Assembly: GCF_029227915.1 (NCBI RefSeq)
Contig: NC_079883.1
Coordinates: 6,698,001-6,758,000 of the forward strand
Length of the DNA: 60,000 nucleotides
Reading direction: 5' to 3'
From: Hydractinia symbiolongicarpus
Lineage: Eukaryota > Cnidaria > Hydrozoa > Anthoathecata > Hydractiniidae
A model generated the notes under the pieces. The model ran no database searches. It saw only the letters and a program-made list of their open reading frames with translations, and was not told the DNA's origin. The translations under genes and the position numbers were made by a program. Shown here in pieces: positions 24,249 through 32,739 of the stretch (the first letter of the stretch is position 1; every line of letters starts with the position of its first letter).

Positions 24249-25776
24249 TTTTGTTTACCCGTAGTTTTACGTAAGGAACCCTACGTGAGAGACACGCGTA
24301 TATGTGAACAAAACCTCACATAAGTCTCTTCGTAAGTCACGTAAATCTACTTCTTGGTTTTTGTTTTTCATTTCTTAAACATAACAGCAATCAGAAAGTA
24401 TCACGTTTTACCAAATCTTCTTGTTGTGTGAGCATGGAGGGCTTGTAGTCGTCAAAGAAAAGCAAATGAAGCACGTCGTAAAAAGAGATCATGGGTTAGA
24501 CCTACAAATCTTAATAGAACTCGCAGTGGTACCTTCGTCTTAACGTTTCTCTTTTTCCTGCAAAGCAAGGCTCTCGCTTGTTATATGAATATCCCATGTA
24601 CGTAAAGATTTTACTTAACATGGGAAAAATGAATACCAACTATTCTGTCAGCCTTTTAAAAAAATTACAAACATTTCAACATGGCTTTTCAACCACATAC
24701 CTTATTTTCGCGAATTTTTAGAAAGATTAATTCGCTAGAGTAAATTGTCGCTAATTTACTAAAAAAGACTTATTCGACAAAATTTTCGCGAAATTAGTTA
24801 AAAAAATTATATTTTTCGGTTTTTCTCTTTCATCCTGAACAAAACACACGTGTGTAGCAGTTCCATTAATAACAATTGCTATTTACCCTTTTTTCAAAAT
24901 ATGGTTATACGGTGCGAACTTTACACTACATGCTTTTTCTTTTATAAAAATATACTTTATAAAAAATATCAGGATGGGATTTCAGCCTTGATATTCTTGT
25001 ACGATACGAACTTATTAAGCTAACAATTATTATTATACGATGCAAATTTTCATTATATGCTCCTTGACACTCCTCAAATTAACACTAAATCGTGTCATTA
25101 TCATAAGCCGAAATAGCGGCGATAGATATACGTACTTATTGAACTGGGTCGTAAGGAACTTGTGCCTGTATTTAAAGAGAAAATATTGACGTGCTGTCTG
25201 TATCAAATGACAGTGGCAAAAAACATAATTTAATTGAGGCTTAAAATAATGGATGAGTGCGAAGCTTCAACAGTAGTTGCACGATTTCAACCACACTTGT
25301 TCAACATTTAACCTAACACTAGTATATTCTCTCTTTCTTTATCAGTGTGTTCTACTTGATAGCCCGAACACTTTGCTTAAACAGTTCAAGACAGTCTCGG
25401 GGTTGTTGGTCGTCACTTTCGACCCTAGGGTTTGTTGCTTGATGGCAAACCACTACCGCTTATTTCACGATTCTATTTCACCAGCCCTTTCAATATCAAA
25501 GAAACAAGATCGCCTGAAAAAGAGATAGGTCTGTTTACACTGAAACACAATAGGTGCTGCTAAATAGCTATGAAGAGTGTTGACGTGTTTTAAGTTTGAA
25601 GTATTGATAATTGTTTTTAACGATTTCTTTGGTTATATTATTTGAACATTGCAAAAAAAACAACGTTTTTCGTTGGAGTGATGCTAACTGATTTGGTTGA
25701 GCTTTTGTGGTGACAAATACTAGCGGATATATTGGATTTTCAAAAAAGTTTTGCTAGAATATTCATGTGAACATAA

Positions 25777-25944
25777 GTTACAAAACAACCACGGCATGGT
25801 TTCTACACCTGCAAAAGCTGCAGTAAAACATTTTCAACCGTCAAGGGATTAAAGATTCATCAAAGCAGTTGTAGAGTTTTTATAGGTACTGCTAAAACCA
25901 TTAATGACTTTCATCATGATAAAGTAACACAAGATAAAGATTAG
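25777..25944 (+). pseudogene. C2HC zinc-finger fragment, probably of transposon origin
   Basis: A 55-residue open frame after a stop at 25774 reads HGFYTCKSCSKTFSTVKGLK then IHQSSC. This gives C-x2-C-x12-H-x4-C with the conserved F and L of a C2H2-type finger. No ATG precedes it and the frame stops at 25944. Single fingers of this kind (K-T-F-x-x-x-x-G-L-x-x-H-x-x-x-C) are common in LINE and other retroelement proteins; that origin is an inference. A repeat (26090-26215) follows directly. Confidence 0.5.
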
Positions 25945-26089
25945 TGTCTAGATGCAACCTCGTTCCCAGGACATTTTGCGACAAGACTCTTACAAACTAA
26001 ATTCGTTGATATTTTTCGCAAGGGAGAGTGAAAAAATGAATGGTTGTAGCAATTATCACCGAATTAGCTGTAATAAAAGATAGTAGAAA

Positions 26090-26215
26090 CATTAGAAACA
26101 ATTTAAGAACATTTTAAGGCTTTAAATTAGAAGGCTTCTTTGATGATGTGATTCTTTTAGAAAAAACGCGTAAAAGAGAAGTGCTTTTAAATTCGAAAAA
26201 AATTGAGTCAAAGGG
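26090..26215 (+). repeat. ~125-bp interspersed repeat, copy 1 of 2
   Basis: It shares about 90 percent identity with 29818-29944 over the whole length (acaatttaagaacattttaa, ggctttaaattagaaggctt, acgcgtaaaa, aattgagtcaaagg). It ends about 110 bp upstream of the DCAF10 start codon. Confidence 0.8.
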
Positions 26216-26326
26216 ACCAGGACATGTGTTTGGGCCGCAGCCGTATATGATGGGAGCAAGGTTGGTGTCCGGCGATTAAGAACTGCCGGTTGCCGGCGGT
26301 AAAAATATGTGAACATTCTTTTCAAT

Positions 26327-28545
26327 ATGGCGGATACTGAACCACCAAGAAAAAAGCTAAAAGTGAAAGAACGTAAGATTTTTGAAAGTAAAAAGTTTGT
26401 TGAAGATACATGTTCATGCCCTACGTTTTTAAAGTATCAACTATCTCTTAGAGCCCTAGGATTTTACGATGTGCCTAGTAGTTGGACAAAGAAATGGTAC
26501 ACTTCTTTGAAATTATTGAATAAGATCCAATATGCTTCAACAGATGCTATATTTAACTTAGAGTTTTCCCCAGATGGTAAATATTTGGTTGCAGCTTGTG
26601 AAAATTCAGATATTACATTATTTGACCCTTGCATTCATAAAAAGTTGCGTTCTGTCAACAATGCACACAAAGACAGTGTAAATTGTATTTCATTTCTTGA
26701 CACAATAACATTTGCTAGCTGTTCAGACGACAAAACTGTTTCATTATGGGATGTAAGAAATTTAAAAACAAATATTGTCAACCTTAAAGGACATAGTAGT
26801 TGGGTTAAAAGTATTCATTATTGTTCCAAAACAGGACAGCTTATTTCATCTGCATTTGATGATACTGTTCGAACATGGAATGTGAACGAAAATTACAAGA
26901 ACGGGGAGGTAAAAAGCAACAAAGTTTTAAATGTTCCCTATCTTACGAGAACTAAAATTTCAAATGATGCATCTCAATTGTTTGTTGCAACAACAACTGG
27001 TTTTCTTTTCATAATACATAATCTAAATTTAAAGACACTGAAGTTAGATACAAAGGAAGAACTTCATAATCTGGCAGCTAGTTTTAACCCAAGAAAAAGA
27101 AAAGTGCCGTTCAAAGACGTAAGAAATACCAATACTATTGAGTTTTTAAATGACTACCCAAGCGACAGTAAACCTTGGTGTATTGCATCAATACAAATAC
27201 ATCCTTCTGGAAACACTATTCTATCGAGATATACAAATCAGAATGCTTCCTCAGAATGGTCAGTCATTCATGACACACAACCAGATACAGGTATACAGAT
27301 TTAATGCTTATTTGTATTTCACTCATGTTAGATTACACAATATATATACTGTATACATATATACTACTGTGTAGTTTGAACTTTCATGATGTAAATTAAC
27401 TCAACATATGGCTATTAAATTCAGGTTACTGTAGGAACAATTTTTTTATGGAACATTCTACCTACCTACAGAAATTAACACTTTAAACCTTAATGTATAG
27501 TACATTAAGGTTCAAAGTGTTAATTTCTGTAAAAGCTCCCATATCCTGTTTAGATTTGTATTCTTTAATCTTCTTAGGCTTTTACTCTTTTTTAAATTGA
27601 GAATTGTATGAGACAGACATTCTTTCAGGTGTAGATATGTTATTATATGAGCATTAACAGTCCACATACAAGTAAAATCTCTTGTATAGTGCTGTTTAAA
27701 CACGAGTTTACAATTATGTTTCTTCAGGGGCACTGTCCACTTGAGAAGGTTACTAAGTAAAATCTTTTATCAATTAAGTCCCCATCACCATCTCCATCTC
27801 TTTTATCTTCCATTTGTCTTTTAATACTTCCGGTATCCTGCTTGTAAATAATGGGATTTCTTCTTCTGGTCAAAGTCGGTTTGAATTTTTTTGCTATATG
27901 GATGTGAAAGAACTTTGTTTTTCCCTTGAGTTGAAGTCCATTCTTTATTTCATCAATAACTACTACTTATCAAAATAAGAAAGGCAAGTATAAGCAGCAA
28001 ATAATAAAAATTGGTTTATATCGTTTTTTTAAGAAAAAAATAAATTTCGAGAGAATTAACTTCTGCGAATTTCACGAAAGTTTGTGTGTTAATTTTGTTA
28101 ATAACCTTCGCTCCAATTTTTTTTTCATGAAAATTAATCCTTAATTATTTTAAAATTGTTTTACTATATTATTACTCTGTTAAATCTTTGGCCAGGTATA
28201 CTTAAGATAACTTTTATTTCAGGTCCGCTTTTTTTTAAGATGTCAAGACTTCAAAGTTACATTGAGGAACCTAATTTAGCTTCAGGCTTCATAAAAGAAC
28301 TGTGTTATAATCAAGATGGACGAATTATATGTTCGCCTTTTGGAAACAGCATACGGCTTTTAGCATATGACAGAAATTGCAACGATTTAGTCGAATGTTA
28401 TCAAAATCCATCACCGTTGGTTGAGATTGGTTTCGTTACAAGTCACAAGAATTCCGTGTTGACTACCAGATTTTCACCGACGCTTCCAATTCTTGCTTCG
28501 GGCTGCCTGGGTGGTCAAGTTTCTTTCTATCAACCAAGGTTTTAA
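26327..28545 (+). CDS. DCAF10: DDB1- and CUL4-associated factor 10 (WD-repeat protein), two exons
   Basis: DCAF10 (WDR32) is a WD40 substrate receptor of the CUL4-DDB1 E3 ubiquitin ligase. Exon 1 26327-27290, donor GTATAC, intron 27291-28222, exon 2 28223-28545 (stop TAA): 428 residues, against about 560 in human, where the extra length is mostly N-terminal low complexity. The ATG at 26327 (MADTEPPRKKLKVKERK, G at +4, A at -3) is preferred to the upstream short frame. WD blades are visible at residues ~75-102 (IFNLEFSPDGKYLVAACENS), ~110-150 (NCISFLDTITFASCSDDKTV, SLWD), ~152-195 (LKGHSSWVKSIHY, TWN) and the C-terminal blade (VLTTRFSPTLPILASGCLGG, QVSFYQPRF). The N-terminal FLKYQLSLRALGFYDVPSSW block is the DCAF10 signature. 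AATAAA lies at 28810. Confidence 0.92.
27467..27531. repeat. 31-bp hairpin with 3-nt loop in the DCAF10 intron
   Basis: Arm 27467-27497 (tacagaaattaacactttaa...) pairs with 27501-27531 around 'tag' with one mismatch. Confidence 0.85.
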
Positions 28546-28809
28546 TTAATTGCTTGATTATATCCAGTTCGTTTTAGAATTTAGAATTATGTTGGAAATT
28601 TACGGAGAGTGTAAAAAAACAATATTCATCCGAATATTTTTTATAATTTTTATTTTGATTTTAAAAAATACCTATTTTTTATTTATTTTATTTTCCTTCA
28701 ATCAAATTAAATCAAAACCTTCTGGTTTATTTAATTTCGCGGGTTTCGAAACTGAAGATAGTATCATGTAAATTTAAAAAATCTACCTCAAAACAAAAAA
28801 ATTTAACAG

Positions 28810-28815
28810 AATAAA
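28810..28815 (+). terminator. Candidate polyadenylation signal of DCAF10
   Basis: AATAAA 265 nt downstream of the DCAF10 stop codon, in AT-rich sequence with no gene after it. Confidence 0.4.
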
Positions 28816-28829
28816 AATTTGGTGAATTT

Positions 28830-28930
28830 GACGAAAATCCGTTAATAATTTCCCGCCAAAGTTAGGTTTTTCAACTCCAAACTAGATTTCGCCAAATAAA
28901 TCCCCGCCAAAATTAATTTCGCTCTTCTTA
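28830..28930. repeat. Dispersed 'CCCGCCAAA / TTCGC' motif cluster
   Basis: Spaced short motifs (tttcccgccaaagttagg, ttcgccaaataaatccccgc, caaaattaatttcgc). Similar motif clusters with GCGAA plus AATTAA or AGTTA occur at about 24710-24815, 28030-28145, 35150-35350 and 52520-52625. The last is a clean insertion inside a LINE, so this is a mobile repeat family. Confidence 0.45.
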
Positions 28931-29070
28931 AGTTTTAGTATTTGTCGTTGACTGATTTTTTCTTTACAAAAAATTGTAGTTGATATTGTAAAACACTATA
29001 AATTTTCATGCTATTGTTTTCAAAAGGAGATTTCTTAAACCTCCAAATTAAATTCCGCCAAGTTTACGTT

Positions 29071-29162
29071 CCGCCAACTTTCTTCCCGCCAACTTTCTTC
29101 CCGCCAACTTTCTTCCCGCCAACTTTCTTCCCGCCAACTTTCTTCCCGACAAAATTTCTTCC
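29071..29162 (+). repeat. 15-bp minisatellite, about 6 units
   Basis: Unit ccgccaactttcttc is repeated exactly at 29071, 29086, 29101, 29116 and 29131, with a degenerate unit at 29146. It continues the CCGCC-rich repeat upstream. The in-frame PPTFF peptide here is a by-product. Confidence 0.9.
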
Positions 29163-29817
29163 CTTAATTAGCTATATTTTTTCGTTTTACTTTTTAAATA
29201 GTACTACAGTTTAAATACGTGTTTAAACGAAACATTCCATAAGGATAACGTATTTATCTCAATTGCTTTAAATAAAATTGCAGACGGGGGTTTGTTTGTG
29301 AACTTTTTGCGAAGGGATAAATTTCAGAAATCAGTGAAAGTAACAGCGTTTTAATAGAGTTAGTAGCTTGATAATATTATTTGCTGGTGAGAAGTTGAAA
29401 GGCTTTATTTGAGATGCAAACTTAACTTTATTTTAAACAATTATAATAATTAAGTTGTTAATTTTTCATGTTGTTGTTGTTTAACGCACTCGCGAAGTCG
29501 ACAACTCAAATCCACCATCTTTCAGCATCGTTGTTCCACTTGATATAGGACTGCCGCACCTCCTTTAAAATTTCTTATTTTTTAAACATGTTTCCTAAAA
29601 ACTCCTCAATTTTGAAAAGTCTGTTCAAAACTCCGTTCAAGTGTTGCATTTGCATCAAAAGTCTGTTCAAGTGCTGCATTTATACTGCAATAATTTGTTC
29701 TTTACTGATGACATGTCCTCGAATATTATTAATCGGAGAAATTTTGGCAAGTTCACAAACTGAAAAATGTTCAGGAGGAAAGTTTATATCCGACAGAAGA
29801 TATACGATGGCCCCTAT

Positions 29818-29944
29818 TAAAAACAATTTAAGAACATTTTAAGGCTTTAAATTAGAAGGCTTTTTTGAAGATGTGGTTCTTTTAGAAAAAAACGCGTAAA
29901 AAAGAGGTGCTTTCAAATTCAAAGAAAATTGAGTCAAAGGATTC
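29818..29944 (+). repeat. ~125-bp interspersed repeat, copy 2 of 2
   Basis: The partner of 26090-26215. This copy directly follows 'acgatggcccctat' (29805-29818), the same sequence that starts the terminal inverted repeat of the MITE at 52840-53719. The repeat may therefore be the interior of a related element. Confidence 0.75.
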
Positions 29945-30090
29945 ATCGTAAGGAGAGACATGCTTTGTTTGTTTGTTTTTACACTTATCATTATAAATAA
30001 TGCAACAACTTCTTTTGTGTTATTAGAGATAAAGGTGGCATATATTATTAATAATAAAAAAAGGAGAAAGTCATTTGTGGATACTTGTTA

Positions 30091-30808
30091 AGCTGGATTT
30101 CCAATAGAAAAAATAATACGCGTATCGACACGGATCGTGTCGATGAGCATGCGCAATGAATATATTTTGTAAAAAAATGCGTATCGGAAAACGATACGAC
30201 GTACCGAAGAAAAAGTTAAAATCATTTTAGAGATACGACGTACCAAGCAATAAGAAAAATATTTTAAACCAATCAAAACCGTTAAATACTTTTTTGCTTG
30301 CTCAGCAATTTTTGTTTTGGAGATTGTAAACAAAATGGCGTCGAATCTTCCATACAACCTTCTCGCTTGTGATACAACTGGTATTGATGAAAACACACAA
30401 GATCAACATCAAAGTTATGAAGATAACTTTAATAATTCGTGGGGCGACCTTTGATAACAAAATTTCATATTGATGGGGAGTCATTCAAAAATATTTAAAA
30501 AAATATTCTTGATCGTGTAAGAGCATGTCTTTGACCAAAAGATGGCATTCTCGTTTTTCTTTTCTTTCTAGAAACAGTTTTCTCACCTAAAATTTTCTTC
30601 TTTTTCCTGATAAATTTCGTTTTTTCAAATATAGATAAAGCAAGATAGTTTCTCTGCATAACATCGCCATGTTTATTTGTTTACTTTTTTTCCCACAAAA
30701 AATTGAAGTGCATATTTTTTTGAAAATTGGACAGCGTATAACGGTACGCGTATTTTTGTTCGTTACAATACGGTACGCGTATTGATTTTTTCTATTGGAA
30801 ATCCAGCT
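30091..30808. mobile_element. Harbinger-type MITE, 718 bp, TTA target duplication
   Basis: The left end AGCTGGATTTCCAATAGAAA and right end TTTCTATTGGAAATCCAGCT are perfect inverse copies. Pairing extends on to the tacgcgta blocks. Both sides are flanked by TTA (30088-30090, 30809-30811). A 3-bp TTA/TAA duplication is typical of PIF/Harbinger elements. The interior repeats variants of cgtatcg, gtacgcgta and cgatacgacgtacc, likely subterminal binding sites. No transposase is present. Confidence 0.8.
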
Positions 30809-30815
30809 TTATTCC

Positions 30816-30945
30816 ATTGCACGCTTTTTTTATAAGAATATCAAAATTCTGACCAGGCTTTTTCTCTATTGTTCTAAATAATACACCTACAGCCTGATTT
30901 TCTTATAAAGCATATTCTTAGAAAAGAAAAAGGGTGTAAAACGTA
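30816..30945. repeat. MITE-like repeat, copy 2 of 2
   Basis: The partner of 21158-21300, with the same block order and roughly 75 percent identity. It lies immediately after the Harbinger-type MITE. Confidence 0.6.
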
Positions 30946-31189
30946 TAAAGCATCATCGCTTCACTTTTACGTCGCCAGCTCCCTGCGTTCAAATGTCAGC
31001 GCCTTATCTATAATTACGTCTGTCTGTCACGCAAAATGGTACTACAAGTAGCAAGATATACTCAATTGCCATTACGTTAAAGATGGTAGAAAGTACCCAC
31101 GCTTGAAAGTAGACTTCCAAAACTGTCAAAATACGTGTGCTGCGACTAGAAAAATATCTTATGCTGCGATCAAGAATACTTCAGAGTTT

Positions 31190-31515
31190 GGTGAAGGCTT
31201 TCTACGGTAAAGGCTTTCTACGGTGAAGGCTCTCGAAGGTAAAGACTTTTGAAGCCTTCACCTTCGAAAGCCTTCGCTAACGAACGCCTTTACCTTCGAA
31301 AGCCTTTACCTTCGAAAGCCTTTACCTTCGAAAGCCTTCGCCTTCGAAAGACTTTAACTTCGAAAAGCGAAGGTTTTTGCTTTCAAATGTGAAGGCTTTC
31401 GAAGGTAAAGGCTTTCGACAGTGAAGGTCTTCGAAGTTAAAGTCTTTCTAAGGTGAAGGCTTTCTAAAGTGAAGGCTTTCGAAGGTGAAGGCTTTTGAAG
31501 GTAAAGGCTTTTTAA
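31190..31515. repeat. Minisatellite with internal strand switches (gaaggctttcgaaggtaaag)
   Basis: Units of ~16-18 bp (gaaggctttcgaaggtaaag and variants) run in plus orientation at 31190-31255, in reverse-complement orientation (ccttcgaaagcctttac) at 31258-31370, and in plus orientation again at 31380-31515. The array can fold back on itself. No gene lies here. Confidence 0.85.
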
Positions 31516-31805
31516 ACCAATTAGTAAATAAACTTTCGCGAATCAACGATTTAGAAAGTTTTATTTTTAAAAGCTCTGCGAGAGAAGAAATCGTGAAATT
31601 CGCATAAAGTAGTTGCAATAGTAAATTATTTTATCTGTAAGTATGCAGCCAAATAACTTTCATTTTTTCTCTTTACATATTAAATATTACAAAAGAAAAA
31701 ACGACTAAAAAATCGTACAAATAAATATTCTTTGCGTAAAGAAGAAGTATCTACTGAATTACAATACAAACAAAAGAGAATTATTTTTATCGTTATTTAG
31801 TTTTT

Positions 31806-32001
31806 CATTCTCGACCCCAGAGCTCTTTGAGATAAACTCGAAAGTAGCTCTAGACCCGTATGGTCACGTGATGAACTCTGATTGGCCTATTATTATTTTC
31901 CGCGAAAGATTGTATTTTGCATTAAACTGTAAACAAATATGGCGGCGGGAGAGACGAAGGATCGAAATATGCTCCCTCAAAGAGCTCTGGGGACGAGAAT
32001 G
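31806..32001. mobile_element. 196-bp palindromic MITE (CTCGwCCCCAGAGCTCTTTGAG ends)
   Basis: Ends 31806-31831 (cattctcgaccccagagctc...) and 31976-32001 pair over 26 bp with one mismatch. Ends of the same type occur at 34978-35050 (both ends, shorter element) and as single ends near 25955-25985, 56155-56175 and 58510-58550. It is therefore a dispersed family. The interior holds GTCACGTGAT and GATTGGCC. Confidence 0.8.
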
Positions 32002-32220
32002 TTAGTTTTTGTCATTGAGGTAAAATAAAAAATAAAAAAAGTCTTCATACGTTTACTAAACATAATGAACAAAAAATAAATGAATAGTAGGAAAACTGAA
32101 AACAAAACGTGTATATAATAACGACTATCGACTCTTACCATTTCGAAAATTCTTGTTTTGAGAACTTATGCGTTTAATTTTTGTTTTTTTAAAAAAAATC
32201 TTCTTCTGCCAAATCGAAAA

Positions 32221-32385
32221 GGAACGCGTGGTATGCGAATGCGCGGAATACGAACAGGCGGAATGCGAACGCGCGGTATTCAAACGCGCGGTATGCGAAC
32301 GCGCGGTATGCGAACGGGCGGTATGCGAACGGGCGGTATGCGAACGGGCGGTATGCGAACGGGCGGTATGCGAACGCGCAGTAAG
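32221..32385 (-). repeat. 15-bp GC-rich minisatellite, about 11 units, abutting a secreted-peptide gene
   Basis: Unit gcgaacgggcggtat (plus strand) and variants. The four units at 32306-32365 are identical. It is strikingly GC-rich against the AT-rich surroundings. Because 15 is a multiple of 3 and the unit lacks stops, several frames stay open (FAYRP, VRIPP, SHTAR on minus; ERAVC, RTGGM on plus). One minus-strand VRIPP-frame unit contains TGA. It starts 20 nt after the stop of the small secreted ORF on the minus strand. Confidence 0.9.
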
Positions 32386-32403
32386 CCACTTCTCCGAGCT
32401 AGT

Positions 32404-32592
32404 TCATTTTCTCCTCCATACTTCATCTTGATATTCCGCATCTTGCAGACGAGGACCATTTATCTCAAAAGCTTCTTCTTCTAGTTCTTTTGGGAGAGCG
32501 TTCTCTGCAACATCAGGTGATATATCCTCTGTTTTATAAGAAGACACCAAGCATGTTGCAAGAAGAAGAATTGCAATCGATAAATACGCCAT
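32404..32592 (-). CDS. Small secreted peptide precursor (62 residues) with acidic propeptide
   Basis: ATG at 32592. Residues 1-18 (MAYLSIAILLLATCLVSS) form a signal peptide. The rest is strongly acidic and ends in a basic triplet (WRRK) before TGA. There are no cysteines after the signal. The layout is that of a secreted precursor whose acidic pro-part would precede a cationic peptide, but no such peptide follows in frame. Upstream on the minus strand a 5' UTR intron is likely (donor ttg|GTGAGT at 32673, acceptor tttttatttAG at 32597-32596), and a TTTAAA box sits at 32732-32738. This is a real gene architecture. The function is unknown; it could be an antimicrobial-type, neuropeptide-like or other secreted precursor. 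A GTATGG at about 32421 on the minus strand could be a donor to a missed exon. Confidence 0.5.
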   Translation of the reverse strand: MAYLSIAILLLATCLVSSYKTEDISPDVAENALPKELEEEAFEINGPRLQDAEYQDEVWRRK

Positions 32593-32731
32593 GTTCTAAA
32601 TAAAAACAAAAGATCTTGTGACTAAACCCCCAAAGAATAAGTAAAGAATATATATCATTTTAATTTAACTCACCAACTGCTGGCAATACTAGAGAAGATT
32701 AGAAGTTTATGCGAAATCGGTCTGGGTGAGC

Positions 32732-32738
32732 TTTTAAA
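32732..32738 (-). promoter_or_regulatory. TATA-like box of the small secreted-peptide gene
   Basis: CTTTAAAAG on the minus strand, about 60 nt upstream of the proposed 5' UTR donor, leaving a short first exon of roughly 30 nt. Position and sequence fit; no start-site data exist. Confidence 0.35.
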
Positions 32739-32739
32739 G

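Larger units (their letters stand above)
23377..25776. other. Intergenic, no gene; palindromes and diverged repeats
   Basis: No supported coding sequence. 23880-23990 has a diverged direct repeat of 'aaaatgtcaggaaaaa'. Two near-perfect palindromes (24046-24100, 24199-24248) are listed separately. 24710-24815 has the recurring 'ttcgcgaaattagtt' motif seen elsewhere in the window. Confidence 0.55.

Noticed and set aside
25277-25528. 84-residue plus-strand ORF with a hydrophobic stretch
   Set aside because: No family resemblance, poor start, and repeat-rich surroundings; treated as chance.
27467-27531. Pre-miRNA hairpin in the DCAF10 intron
   Set aside because: The stem is almost perfect but the loop is only 3 nt and similar palindromes occur outside transcripts; there are no small-RNA data.
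29071-29162. CRISPR-like array
   Set aside because: Units are contiguous with no unique spacers; it is a minisatellite in a eukaryotic genome.
29008-29214. ORF with PPTFF repeats
   Set aside because: It is a translation of a 15-bp minisatellite that needs no coding explanation; there is no start context or flanking coding signal.
32158-32484. Plus-strand ORFs with RTGGM / ERAVC repeats
   Set aside because: They arise because the 15-bp minisatellite has no stop in several frames; no signal, domain or promoter supports them.
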